Source of the DNA: Cerasicoccus maritimus
GTDB taxonomy: Bacteria > Verrucomicrobiota > Verrucomicrobiia > Opitutales > Cerasicoccaceae
Direction: 5' to 3'
NCBI GenBank assembly: GCA_031296935.1
Contig: JAVDPD010000007.1
Span: 1 to 64,000 of the forward strand
Length of the DNA: 64,000 nt
The notes below the pieces were generated by a model. The model was not told where the DNA came from and searched no databases. It worked only from the letters and a program-made list of their open reading frames with translations. The translations under genes were made by a program, and so were the position numbers. Numbering within the stretch: position 1 is the first letter of the stretch; every line of letters starts with the position of its first letter. This document shows, piece after piece, positions 16,871 to 25,637 of the stretch.

Positions 16871-16913
16871 TGTCATTTCCATTTATAAAGTTTATCCCTC
16901 TAATCGAATATCA

Positions 16914-17678
16914 ATGCACTCAAGAAATTATATAATTTGTTTTGCTGCGCTCAGCACATGCTTGCTCAGCGCAAATAGAATTATTTTTGAAGATTCTATG
17001 GACTACGCGGACGACCTCGAAATCCGGGATGCTTGGCATCAAGAAATTGGAGGGCGGCCTATGGTTCAAGAAGAGATACTCCTTACACCAGCACCATTGG
17101 AAGATATCCGACCTGATTACGATCACGCGCCCTTTATGGCATTGAACAACAGCGTTATAACACGTGAGCTTAAGCGCTCTCCCAATAAAGGGTGGACCTT
17201 AACGTTTAATGTTCTCTCAACGGAGTATTCTCGGGGGCAAACTATTTTCCTTTTAAATTCCGACGCTAATAAGGGCTATGGAATCAATATAAACGCGGCA
17301 TTGGTCAATCAGTTTGGCGGTGAGGGTCTCGTTTTGATTCAGAAACTGGATATTTCAGATGTCACCGATCCCAAATGGAGCGATTATCAGCAAGGTGAGA
17401 AATTATCGCGATCTGATGAGTCCGGGCATCCTGTAACTGGCTATGCGGTTGTCGCAGAAAATAGAAATCAGGACGATGCGAGGTATGACACTAGTGAGTG
17501 GTTGGGGTTTGCCAAAGTTGAATTTCGATGGAAAAAGTCATCTGGTGAGCTGTCGGCATATGTTAACGGAGAACTTTTGACGAGTGCTATAGATAAGGAC
17601 TTTGATCAGTTTGATCTCATATGCATTCAAGGCAACAAGACAGGATACTTCGACGAAATCGTGGTGACCTCAGAATAA
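16914..17678 (+). CDS. LamG-like secreted protein without sorting tail
   Basis: A 254-residue exported protein (signal about residues 1-20, ending LLSA). It is a clear paralogue of the PEP-CTERM protein at 13915-14823: EDSMDYADD, STEYSRGQTIFLLN, NAALVNQFGGEG, and ASWL/SEWLGFAKVEF-like strands appear in the same order. It ends at DEIVVTSE, exactly where the relative continues into the PEP-CTERM tail. It should therefore be released or periplasmic, not surface-sorted. It lies downstream of the pseudopilin gene and upstream of the beta-helix gene. A hairpin followed by T residues lies just after the stop. The function is likely glycan binding but unproven. Confidence 0.75.
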   Translation: MHSRNYIICFAALSTCLLSANRIIFEDSMDYADDLEIRDAWHQEIGGRPMVQEEILLTPAPLEDIRPDYDHAPFMALNNSVITRELKRSPNKGWTLTFNVLSTEYSRGQTIFLLNSDANKGYGININAALVNQFGGEGLVLIQKLDISDVTDPKWSDYQQGEKLSRSDESGHPVTGYAVVAENRNQDDARYDTSEWLGFAKVEFRWKKSSGELSAYVNGELLTSAIDKDFDQFDLICIQGNKTGYFDEIVVTSE

Positions 17679-17679
17679 G

Positions 17680-17707
17680 TGGCCGGTTTTGGCCAGAGAG
17701 TTTTTTT
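17680..17707 (+). terminator. Weak intrinsic terminator
   Basis: A short stem (TGGCC at 17680-17684 with GGCCA at 17691-17695) followed by GAGAG and seven T residues at 17701-17707, directly after the stop at 17678. The 5-bp stem makes it weak, so some read-through to the next gene is likely. Confidence 0.5.
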
Positions 17708-17803
17708 AATTTCAAGCCAATGATTACGCTTCGCGTTGGCCGCAGATCAATCGCGAAACGAATAATCCCTTAGTCGGCAGCATTGGGTGTACAACGACCA
17801 TAG

Positions 17804-20662
17804 ATGCCATTAGCCCCTCAGATTTCAGAAATGATCATGCCTTTTTCTCAACACTTCCGAGTGCTTTTCTTTTTCAGGCTTCCTTATTTTCAGTTAGGCA
17901 AACATGTAAGGGATATTGCAACCTCAACAGCTATGGTAATCTTGCTGCTGGCTGGATTGGTGCCTGAGGTCCAAGCTAGCGACGAGATTGCGAACCAAGT
18001 CCGAACACCGACTGTTCCACAGATTATTTCGAGCTTCACGGTTCCTGAAGGTCAAGGCGGCTTTTATGAGATTGTTGACAGTGTTTTGGGGGTCGAGCAG
18101 GCCATTGCTGCACCGATTGACTTTGAACTAATCGTCCATCGAAAAGGCGGTTATGCAAGAAGCCAGGATACCGTAGTGATGACTCAGCTTGATCGCGGCG
18201 ATGAGATTGAGTTCGACGTCTTTCTTGGCTATCTCGACAGCGGCGATCATATTGACTTATTGCTCATCACGAAGAGCGGCCAAGTCACTCCCAATGTCCT
18301 ACAAATCGACTATAACGTACGGACCACTACGCAGATTCCAGTTTCTGTATTTCCATTCAACGAAACTGCTGAAAACACAGTGAACGTGATCGAAAACTGG
18401 ACCGTAGATCGCCATTCGAAACTATCATTCCAAGTGCCGAACAGCGGCTATTACGCATTGCATGACGGCTGGGTCAATAGCATCGGAGAGCCTATGGACG
18501 TGGCCATATCCATTGATGATAATGAGCCGCTTCGTCTCATCCGATTGGCTGATCAACCAGAGGGCCGTGCGAGCCTGTCGACTAATCTTGGTTACGTGGC
18601 CAAAGGATCATCGATCAATATTTCCTTCAATCTTGGCGAAGAAGCCTCGCCTCCGGACTTAGGCTTTACTGTCATTGAGTGGGCTCCGCGCCGCGCTCCG
18701 TTACGGGTTCATCGAGGGGCTGACGGTTACCTTGATGTCATTGAGCCTGAGAATCCGTTGCAGGTTGTGGACGTTCCAGTGGAAAATTGGGTCGATGTTC
18801 CAGTGACAGACGGCGATTCCTTAAGCGCAATTCGGCAATCATTCAAAACTGCCCAACTGATGCAAAGCGGAGAGGATTACGTTGGCGTGCGGTTGAAAGC
18901 GGGCGCGACTTATAAGATTGGCTCCGAAACTGACGGCCGGGATTCTGAAGCATTCAAGCTAGTCAACGCCAAACGTATAATCTTCGATGGGAACGGAGCT
19001 ACCATGCTCACAGAATTTCCCGAGCAGCAGCGACAAGATACGATTCTTTTCTCTACTAACGATTGCCAGAATATCGTTTTCGCCGATTTGACCGTTGATG
19101 ATGTAGCCCCTCCTTACGCCATTGGAGAAATCAGCCATGTGGGTCCGCAAACCAATGGCAATCAGACAGTCACTTTTCGGATGGATGAAAACTCAGCGCA
19201 TCCTCTTAACGACATTCGGCCGAACGGCAAAGCAAATGGCTACTCCTATAATCCCCAGATTCCAGGTCGACTGGCGGAAGGCTCTTGGCCACATTACCCT
19301 GGCGCAAGGAGCAGTTCCCCGCAGCTCAGAGCAACCGATGATCCAAAAGTATTCGAACATACGGTTACCCGTACCAATAACTCAATCAAAGCTGGCAACA
19401 AATGGCTAGTGAAGAACAAGCTGGCGGGCGTCATCTATTTAATCACGAGAGGCTCGTCGGAAAACATTACCCTGAGCGGTATAAACGCGCTTGCCTGCGG
19501 TGGCGGTGCATTACGCAACTGGAATACCTCTGCGATTAATATCCTCAACTGTCGCTTTGAGCCCAAAGACAGGGAATGGCTTGGCGCAACCTCAGATGCC
19601 GTTCATGGCCGGGGGCGTGAAGGCGTCTGGATCGAAGACACCAGGCTGGTCGGAGTTTGTGAGGACATCATGAATACCTACGGATTAACGATGCTCGTTA
19701 TACCAGACAAAGACAACGACGACAATACATTCGCGATCAGATTGGGCAAGCGCCAGAAAGACAGAAAATTTCAACCGAGTGCAATTCCGCCGCAAGATTA
19801 TATCAAAGCAGGAGACCGTCTCGTGTTTTTCAATCCAAAGACTGGTGCAATCCTCGGTGATGCAATCGTCAAAAGCTACCAGAGAGGACGCGCCACGCTT
19901 TCTCGGCCGATTGATGGAATCGACACTTGGGAGAAAGGCGATGACGCAACATCAACCGTAGTCTACAATCAAGATCTGGCCGCGCGTTTTTTCGTTCGCG
20001 ATTCTTACTTTGCCGACAGCATGCGCTTTGGAATCTATATCAAAGCGCAGGGCGGTGTGATTTTTAACAACCACTTTGAGGGGCTCGCTTCGTCGCCAAT
20101 TTTCGCTGCTAACGAGCCGTCCTGGCCCGAAGGTCCACCCGCCAATCATCTATGGATTCAAGGTAACACTTTCATCCATAACAATTTTGATTACTGCACT
20201 CGGAACCGCGAGCATCTGATCGTCGATCCCGCAAATATCAGTATCTATACGCGTCGGCTAAAGGACGTATCTGCGGGCAACGATTTCCGCGCCTTCACTG
20301 TTAACGATCAATATTCTAATAACCACATCAAAATTATTGGCAACACCTTCAAGCAATGGCGGGGCATGGGGATCTCCGTTCGAAACGCAAGAAATGTTTT
20401 TATAGCAGATAACCTGTTCCTGAATCCGATCGAAGATGCAGAGTTGCGATCCACTTTGAGGAAGGATTCGGATCTACGAACCGAAAATGGCGCTGGGGCC
20501 TATGCCGCCATTTACCTCAACTGCGTCAACGGCGCTCAGCTCGTCGGCAATCAATTTCAAGATCTTCCCGCCACCGATAGGCCAATTGTTACTTCATCGA
20601 ATGTGGTCTACGTTGAGAAATCAGGCAATGTTTCCGGGCCGATTAAGTCCGCAAGCCAATAG
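17804..20662 (+). CDS. Large secreted right-handed beta-helix enzyme, GH110-like motifs
   Basis: A 952-residue protein. An N-terminal hydrophobic stretch (about residues 42-58, MVILLLAGLVPEVQAS) reads as a signal peptide. The true start may therefore be a Met nearer to it (residues 10, 12 or 44). Residues about 60-300 form beta-rich modules, and about 330-940 form a parallel beta-helix with many N-rich turns (IIGNTFKQW, IADNLFLNP, LVGNQFQDL). A central motif SDAVHGRG, VWIEDTRL and EDIMNTYG resembles the acidic active-site region of GH110 alpha-galactosidases, but I cannot confirm the family from the sequence alone. Pectin- or alginate-lyase-like beta-helix proteins are alternatives. It is downstream of the LacI/pseudopilin/LamG genes and its product likely degrades the same polymer. 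Only a decayed transposase and the IS66 follow it. Confidence 0.7.
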   Translation: MPLAPQISEMIMPFSQHFRVLFFFRLPYFQLGKHVRDIATSTAMVILLLAGLVPEVQASDEIANQVRTPTVPQIISSFTVPEGQGGFYEIVDSVLGVEQAIAAPIDFELIVHRKGGYARSQDTVVMTQLDRGDEIEFDVFLGYLDSGDHIDLLLITKSGQVTPNVLQIDYNVRTTTQIPVSVFPFNETAENTVNVIENWTVDRHSKLSFQVPNSGYYALHDGWVNSIGEPMDVAISIDDNEPLRLIRLADQPEGRASLSTNLGYVAKGSSINISFNLGEEASPPDLGFTVIEWAPRRAPLRVHRGADGYLDVIEPENPLQVVDVPVENWVDVPVTDGDSLSAIRQSFKTAQLMQSGEDYVGVRLKAGATYKIGSETDGRDSEAFKLVNAKRIIFDGNGATMLTEFPEQQRQDTILFSTNDCQNIVFADLTVDDVAPPYAIGEISHVGPQTNGNQTVTFRMDENSAHPLNDIRPNGKANGYSYNPQIPGRLAEGSWPHYPGARSSSPQLRATDDPKVFEHTVTRTNNSIKAGNKWLVKNKLAGVIYLITRGSSENITLSGINALACGGGALRNWNTSAINILNCRFEPKDREWLGATSDAVHGRGREGVWIEDTRLVGVCEDIMNTYGLTMLVIPDKDNDDNTFAIRLGKRQKDRKFQPSAIPPQDYIKAGDRLVFFNPKTGAILGDAIVKSYQRGRATLSRPIDGIDTWEKGDDATSTVVYNQDLAARFFVRDSYFADSMRFGIYIKAQGGVIFNNHFEGLASSPIFAANEPSWPEGPPANHLWIQGNTFIHNNFDYCTRNREHLIVDPANISIYTRRLKDVSAGNDFRAFTVNDQYSNNHIKIIGNTFKQWRGMGISVRNARNVFIADNLFLNPIEDAELRSTLRKDSDLRTENGAGAYAAIYLNCVNGAQLVGNQFQDLPATDRPIVTSSNVVYVEKSGNVSGPIKSASQ

Positions 20663-20752
20663 AGGGGAAGTGAAGGCTAGAGCGTCGACGAAGCTTGCCG
20701 TACGACCAAACCGGCCTCGGCGAACATCCGTTGGTAGCTTTGGACCGCACTG

Positions 20753-20929
20753 TTGCTCTATATGCTGCTGCGCTTTCAGGCATGGGTAAGCCGCTGGCCA
20801 CACAACCTCACGAGGCTGTTCATACTGATCCGAGGCGTGCTCTGGGATCGCTTTGCCCTGGAGGCCCCCCCCCTGCGATGGGACAGCACATGGCCAATAA
20901 CACCCGAAGCATCTAAATCCTTTAACTGA
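20753..20929 (+). pseudogene. IS4-type transposase C-terminal remnant
   Basis: The frame from TTG at 20753 reads LLYMLLRFQAWVSRW, LTRLFILIRGVLWDRF, then breaks after LEAPP at a run of C residues. IS4-type transposases commonly end with a similar LLRF...SHSFTRLF...LWDRLDL...FYGTAGG...PEQAYLPGF block. Here the last part is garbled (WDSTWPITPEA), so a frameshift in the C tract is likely. The rest of the gene is missing. Confidence 0.6.
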
Positions 20930-20938
20930 CATCAGACA

Positions 20939-20946
20939 ATAAGCAC
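20939..20946. other. IS66 target-site duplication, left (ATAAGCAC)
   Basis: The 8-bp ATAAGCAC directly before the IS66 left end; the same 8 bp follow the right end at 23396-23403. Eight is the usual duplication size for IS66 elements. Confidence 0.85.
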
Positions 20947-21007
20947 GTAAGCGCCTGCCGAGCGTCCTCCTTCCGTAGATCAGTTGACGGTGCTATATTG
21001 GTAGTCG

Positions 21008-21379
21008 ATGGAAATTCCCGAAGTAGAAGTGGTCGCAGACGGAGTAGTGCGCGACAGCCGTGGTCGTCGTCATCGTCCGAAATCTGAGCGTGAACGGCTG
21101 GCTCGTGAGAGTTTTGAAACGAGCCTGAGCTTGGTGGAGTTCGCCCGTCGTGAGGGCTTGAACTACCATACGCTGATCGGCTGGCGTTATGATCTCAAGC
21201 GCCGTGCTGAATCACCGGAGCCACGCAGTAAGGCAGCTAAATCTGAGTCGTTGCAGTTTGCCGAGTTTCGCTTGCCAGTTCCTTCGAGCAAGCTGGAAGT
21301 CTATCTTCCCGATGGCACGCTGCTGCGTGGCGACACCGCAGCGGAGTTATCGGCCTTGGCCAAGGCGCTGCGATGCTGA
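21008..21379 (+). CDS. tnpA: IS66 accessory protein TnpA
   Basis: A 123-residue basic protein with a helix-turn-helix-like segment (SLVEFARREGLNYHTLIGWRYDLKRR at about residues 40-65, where only a part is diagnostic). It is the first gene of the IS66 set. Its stop overlaps the start of tnpB by 7 bp, indicating coupled translation. It is required with TnpB for efficient transposition of known IS66 elements; the exact biochemical role is unsettled. Only the position, size and family pattern support the call. Confidence 0.85.
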   Translation: MEIPEVEVVADGVVRDSRGRRHRPKSERERLARESFETSLSLVEFARREGLNYHTLIGWRYDLKRRAESPEPRSKAAKSESLQFAEFRLPVPSSKLEVYLPDGTLLRGDTAAELSALAKALRC

Positions 21380-21717
21380 CGTTGCCCAATCAGGTTCGGG
21401 TGTTTGTGGCGGTGGAGCCGGTGGACATGCGCAAGCAGTTCGATGGACTGTGGGCGGTGGCTCGTGACCGCTTGAAAGAAAACCCGAAAGAAGGGGCGAT
21501 CTTCGCCTTCAGTAACAAGGCGCGGACTCGCCTGAAGCTGCTTTACTGGGATGGTTCAGGCGTGTGGATTTTTGCCAAACGGATCGAGCAAGGAAAACTA
21601 TCGTGGCCGCTGGGCAGCGATGGGAAGAAGCTGTCGATCAAGCCGACAGCTCTGATGATGCTGATGAACGGGATTGATCTGAAGGACGGCATGCAAAAAG
21701 CGTGGTATGAGGGTTGA
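21373..21717 (+). CDS. tnpB: IS66 accessory protein TnpB (Orf2)
   Basis: A 114-residue IS66 Orf2 protein with the family pattern near the start (VFVAVEPVDMRKQFDGL), then FAFSNKARTRLKLLYWDG and LWIFAKRIEQG-like text. It overlaps tnpA. A short hairpin (ACTTTGC/GCAAAGT at 21722-21738) lies in the gap before tnpC and may limit transposase expression. The length is typical. Confidence 0.95.
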   Translation: MLTLPNQVRVFVAVEPVDMRKQFDGLWAVARDRLKENPKEGAIFAFSNKARTRLKLLYWDGSGVWIFAKRIEQGKLSWPLGSDGKKLSIKPTALMMLMNGIDLKDGMQKAWYEG

Positions 21718-21758
21718 GTTAACTTTGCCCTGCAAAGTGAGTTGACATAGCTTCGTCA

Positions 21759-23267
21759 ATGATTGCCATGGGCTGCATGCCTGCCGCCGAGGTCATATGG
21801 GAAGAAAATCAGCAACTGAAGTTGGAAAACAATCTTCTGAAGGAACAGATCGCCTGGCTCAAGCAGCGTCTGTTTGGCTCGGGTCAGAGTGAAAAGCTCG
21901 ATGCGGCTCAACTACGGTTGAAGCTGGAAGATGTGGAGCGCCAGTTGGATGGCTCTGCATCGCAAAGCATCGCTTACGAACGTCGGGCCTCCAAAGCGGG
22001 TAAGCACGAATTACCCGCCGAGCGCTTCAAGGATCTCCCGGTGGAAGAAACCGTGGTGATCGAACCCGAGGAAGTTGCCGCTGAACCGGAGTCTTTTGAA
22101 AAGATCGCCGAGGAGGAAACCTTCGAGGTAGATATCCATCCGCCCAAGCTCTTTAAGCGCCGTATCGTGCGGCTCAAGTATCGCCGTAAGGCAAATCGCT
22201 CGCAGCCGCCGGTGATCGCCCCGGCTCCATCACGGGTCATCGAGGGCGGTTACGCTTCGGCGGGGCTGCTGGCGTGGGTCACTCTTGGCAAATACGTCCA
22301 GCACATGCCGCTTTACCGTCAGGAAAAAGCTTCGGCGATGTGGGGCGCGACGATCTCGCGCAAAACGATGGCCGACTGGGTCGAAACCGTCGCCGAATGG
22401 CTTAAGCCGATCTATCATTACATGCGCGCCGACCTGCTTAGCGGCGGTTATGTGCAGGCCGACGAGACGCCAGTGCGTTACTGCGACCCCGATCAGAAGA
22501 AAGGCAAAACCGAGCAAGGCTGGCTCTGGGCGATCAGTCGCCCGGGAGGCGATGTCGTGTTCGACTGGCGGCTGTCGCGGCGCTATGGCGAGCTGACTAG
22601 CCTGCTCGACGGTTATCAGGGCCTGCTGCAATCCGACGCCTATGGGGCCTATGAAAGCTTTGCATCGCAAAGTAATACGGCAGAGCAAACCAACGTGACG
22701 CTACTCGGCTGCATGGCCCATGCTCGCCGCAAGTTTTACGAGGCCCTTAAATCCCATCGTCGTGAAGCCGAACTGGTCCTTAAGCTCATCGGCAAGCTCT
22801 ACGCCTGCGAAGCCGACTACCGCAAAGAAGGACTCGATCCCGATGACCGCCAAGCCCGCCGTCAGGACGAGCAAGCCCGCATCCTCAAGTGGCTCAAGGT
22901 GACGATCCGCATTTGCCAGACTCGTTCATTGCCTCAATCTGCCCTGGGCAAAGCTTGCGCCTATGCGCTCGGACAGTGGTCCAAGCTAATCGCCTACCTC
23001 GAACACGGCGTTGCCGAAATCGACAACAACCTCCAGGAAAACGCCATACGCCCCTCGGCTCTGGGCAAAAAGAACTTCCTCTTTATCGGACATCCCGATG
23101 CCGGTCAACGATCCGCCATCATTTACTCCATCGTGGTCTCCTGCCAGCGCCACGGCGTCAACCCCTTCGATTACCTCCGGGATGTCCTGACCCGCCTACC
23201 CAATATGACCAACCAGGACGACATCAGCCCACTGGCTCCATCCAAATGGTCGTTACCAACCACGTGA
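21759..23267 (+). CDS. tnpC: IS66 transposase TnpC
   Basis: A 502-residue IS66 transposase. An N-terminal leucine-rich coiled coil (about residues 15-60, EENQQLKLENNLLKEQIAWL) precedes LFGSGQSEK, a zinc-finger-like region and the DDE core: Asp in YVQADETPVR, Asp in LLQSDAYGAY and Glu in DNNLQENAIRP. The IS66 C-terminal signature (CQRHGVNPFDYLRDVL) is complete. The frame is intact and the length normal. It is followed by a near-palindrome and the right inverted repeat. It catalyses movement of the element. Confidence 0.97.
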   Translation: MIAMGCMPAAEVIWEENQQLKLENNLLKEQIAWLKQRLFGSGQSEKLDAAQLRLKLEDVERQLDGSASQSIAYERRASKAGKHELPAERFKDLPVEETVVIEPEEVAAEPESFEKIAEEETFEVDIHPPKLFKRRIVRLKYRRKANRSQPPVIAPAPSRVIEGGYASAGLLAWVTLGKYVQHMPLYRQEKASAMWGATISRKTMADWVETVAEWLKPIYHYMRADLLSGGYVQADETPVRYCDPDQKKGKTEQGWLWAISRPGGDVVFDWRLSRRYGELTSLLDGYQGLLQSDAYGAYESFASQSNTAEQTNVTLLGCMAHARRKFYEALKSHRREAELVLKLIGKLYACEADYRKEGLDPDDRQARRQDEQARILKWLKVTIRICQTRSLPQSALGKACAYALGQWSKLIAYLEHGVAEIDNNLQENAIRPSALGKKNFLFIGHPDAGQRSAIIYSIVVSCQRHGVNPFDYLRDVLTRLPNMTNQDDISPLAPSKWSLPTT

Positions 23268-23290
23268 CCTCACGGCATCAATCATGGGTA

Positions 23291-23330
23291 AATGACGTCA
23301 CGTCATGGATCCATGTGAAGTCACGTCATT
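23291..23330. repeat. Imperfect 40-bp palindrome at IS66 right end
   Basis: The segment starts AATGACGTCACGTC, has a central ATGGATCCAT palindrome and ends GTCACGTCATT. The arms AATGACGT and ACGTCATT are complementary. It lies between tnpC and the right inverted repeat, where transposase-binding sites or a transcription barrier could be expected. Confidence 0.55.
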
Positions 23331-23395
23331 GCCCAATAGGGTCATACCTGCCAGACTACACTCCACGTCAATAGGGCCAAGCGCCGGACGTTTAC

Positions 23396-23403
23396 ATAAG
23401 CAC
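23396..23403. other. IS66 target-site duplication, right (ATAAGCAC)
   Basis: Exact repeat of 20939-20946. The following 200 bp up to aroG hold no gene that I can support. Confidence 0.85.
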
Positions 23404-23606
23404 CCGCAATCCGCTTAAACACCCAGCCTTGCCATTCTTAAAGCGGTGCGATGGGAGATTGTGGGTTAAAATCAGTATTCAAGTAGGTTTCGAGCCCTAT
23501 TGGCTGAGCTTCGATATACAAGGTTATCCGGTTTTTGGCTTGTGTCGGGGGCTTGGTTGCGCGTTATTGAACGTTTTTTCCAAGCCCAATTTCGGCCCTC
23601 GTCAAC

Positions 23607-24677
<1,071 letters not shown>

Positions 24678-24708
24678 TCGCAAAAAAACTGTTTGGAGTT
24701 TCCCCGCT

Positions 24709-25527
24709 ATGACAGTGCAAGATGTTTACACGATTAATCAAAGCGCCGAGTGTCCGGGCGTTGTTTTAACGCGCGAGGTTGCAGTTCGCGAAATCGATGG
24801 CTGGTCGCAGCATTTGTATGTTTACCAGCCAGCGAAGAAGCCAGCCAGTCTGTTGCCCGCGCTGATGTTGGTGCACGGTGGCGGTTTTCAAGAGGGCGAC
24901 GCGGCGAGCAATTTTTGCATCGCACGCTATCTGGCGCTTGAGCTGGGGATGGCGGTTTTCTCACCGAATTACCGACTAGCTTCACCCGGCTCGCCGACCT
25001 ACCCGAAGCCAGTGGAAGACATCGCCTTTGCCTGGAACTGGGTGCGCGACAACGCTGCCCAGTGGGGCGTCGATGCGGATAAAGTCTTTGTCGGCGGTAC
25101 GTCGGCTGGTGGCGCTTTGACCGCCATGGCGTTGACGAAGGGTCTCTTGCCCAATTGCCAGGGACTAGTCGAATGCTGGGGACCGATTGACTTCATTGCC
25201 CGCTGGTTTGACAATGGTGGGGCGCCTGGCGCCGAAGGCGTGCTGTTTGGCTCGAATTACCCGCTCAACCCAACGCTTTATCACGAGGCCAGCGCGCTGA
25301 CCCACGTGAAATCAGGGCTGCCGCCAGCGGTGTTTATTTACGGCAATCAGGACCCCGTTGTCCACAAGCGCCAGGGCGAGCTTGGCCTAGCTGCTTGGCA
25401 GAGTGTGGGGAGTCATGCGGAGTTGTCCACCTTCGACAACATCGGCCACGGCATCGTGGGCGACAACACCGCCCAGGAGTGCCAAGTTACATTGCGCATC
25501 GCGGAGTTTCTGCGTGGGTTGATTTAG
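24709..25527 (+). CDS. Alpha/beta-hydrolase (HSL/carboxylesterase type)
   Basis: A 272-residue cytoplasmic alpha/beta-hydrolase. The oxyanion motif HGGG is at residues 56-59, the nucleophile Ser132 lies in GGTSAGG, Asp215 in GNQDPVV and His247 in GHGIVG, giving a complete triad. The HGGGF and GxSAGG pattern places it with hormone-sensitive-lipase-like esterases that cleave acetyl or other small esters. The ATG at 24709 is fixed by GGAG at 24695-24698; longer frames overlapping aroG are not used. It lies 31 bp after aroG, so it is likely co-transcribed with it. A role in deacetylating imported sugars is possible but unsupported. Confidence 0.85.
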   Translation: MTVQDVYTINQSAECPGVVLTREVAVREIDGWSQHLYVYQPAKKPASLLPALMLVHGGGFQEGDAASNFCIARYLALELGMAVFSPNYRLASPGSPTYPKPVEDIAFAWNWVRDNAAQWGVDADKVFVGGTSAGGALTAMALTKGLLPNCQGLVECWGPIDFIARWFDNGGAPGAEGVLFGSNYPLNPTLYHEASALTHVKSGLPPAVFIYGNQDPVVHKRQGELGLAAWQSVGSHAELSTFDNIGHGIVGDNTAQECQVTLRIAEFLRGLI

Positions 25528-25584
25528 GCTTGAGGCGATTGCGTTCGACTTCTGGTCGCGGGGTAGACTTTGTAGGGCGATTCC

Positions 25585-25637
25585 ATGAAGTGGCCAACTT
25601 GAGCAAGGGTTGGACTCGGCAACTTCATGTTATCTCT
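25585..25637. repeat. Dispersed 53-bp hairpin repeat, copy 2
   Basis: Same layout as the copy at 1542: arms at 25585-25599 and 25614-25628, a 14-nt loop TGAGCAAGGGTTGG and GTTATCTCT after the second arm. It lies between two convergent genes and slightly overlaps the 3' end of the GH78 gene. The four differences from copy 1 within the frame starting TTG at 25599 are all in third codon positions. Confidence 0.65.

Larger units (their letters stand above)
20947..23395 (+). mobile_element. Complete IS66-family insertion sequence
   Basis: A 2449-bp element with ends GTAAGCGCCTGCCGAGCG (left) and the complementary GTAAACGTCCGGCGCTTGG (right), an imperfect inverted repeat starting GTAA, flanked by an exact 8-bp duplication. 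It carries the three standard genes tnpA, tnpB and tnpC, all intact, so it may be active. It inserted just past the decayed IS4-type tail. Confidence 0.95.
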
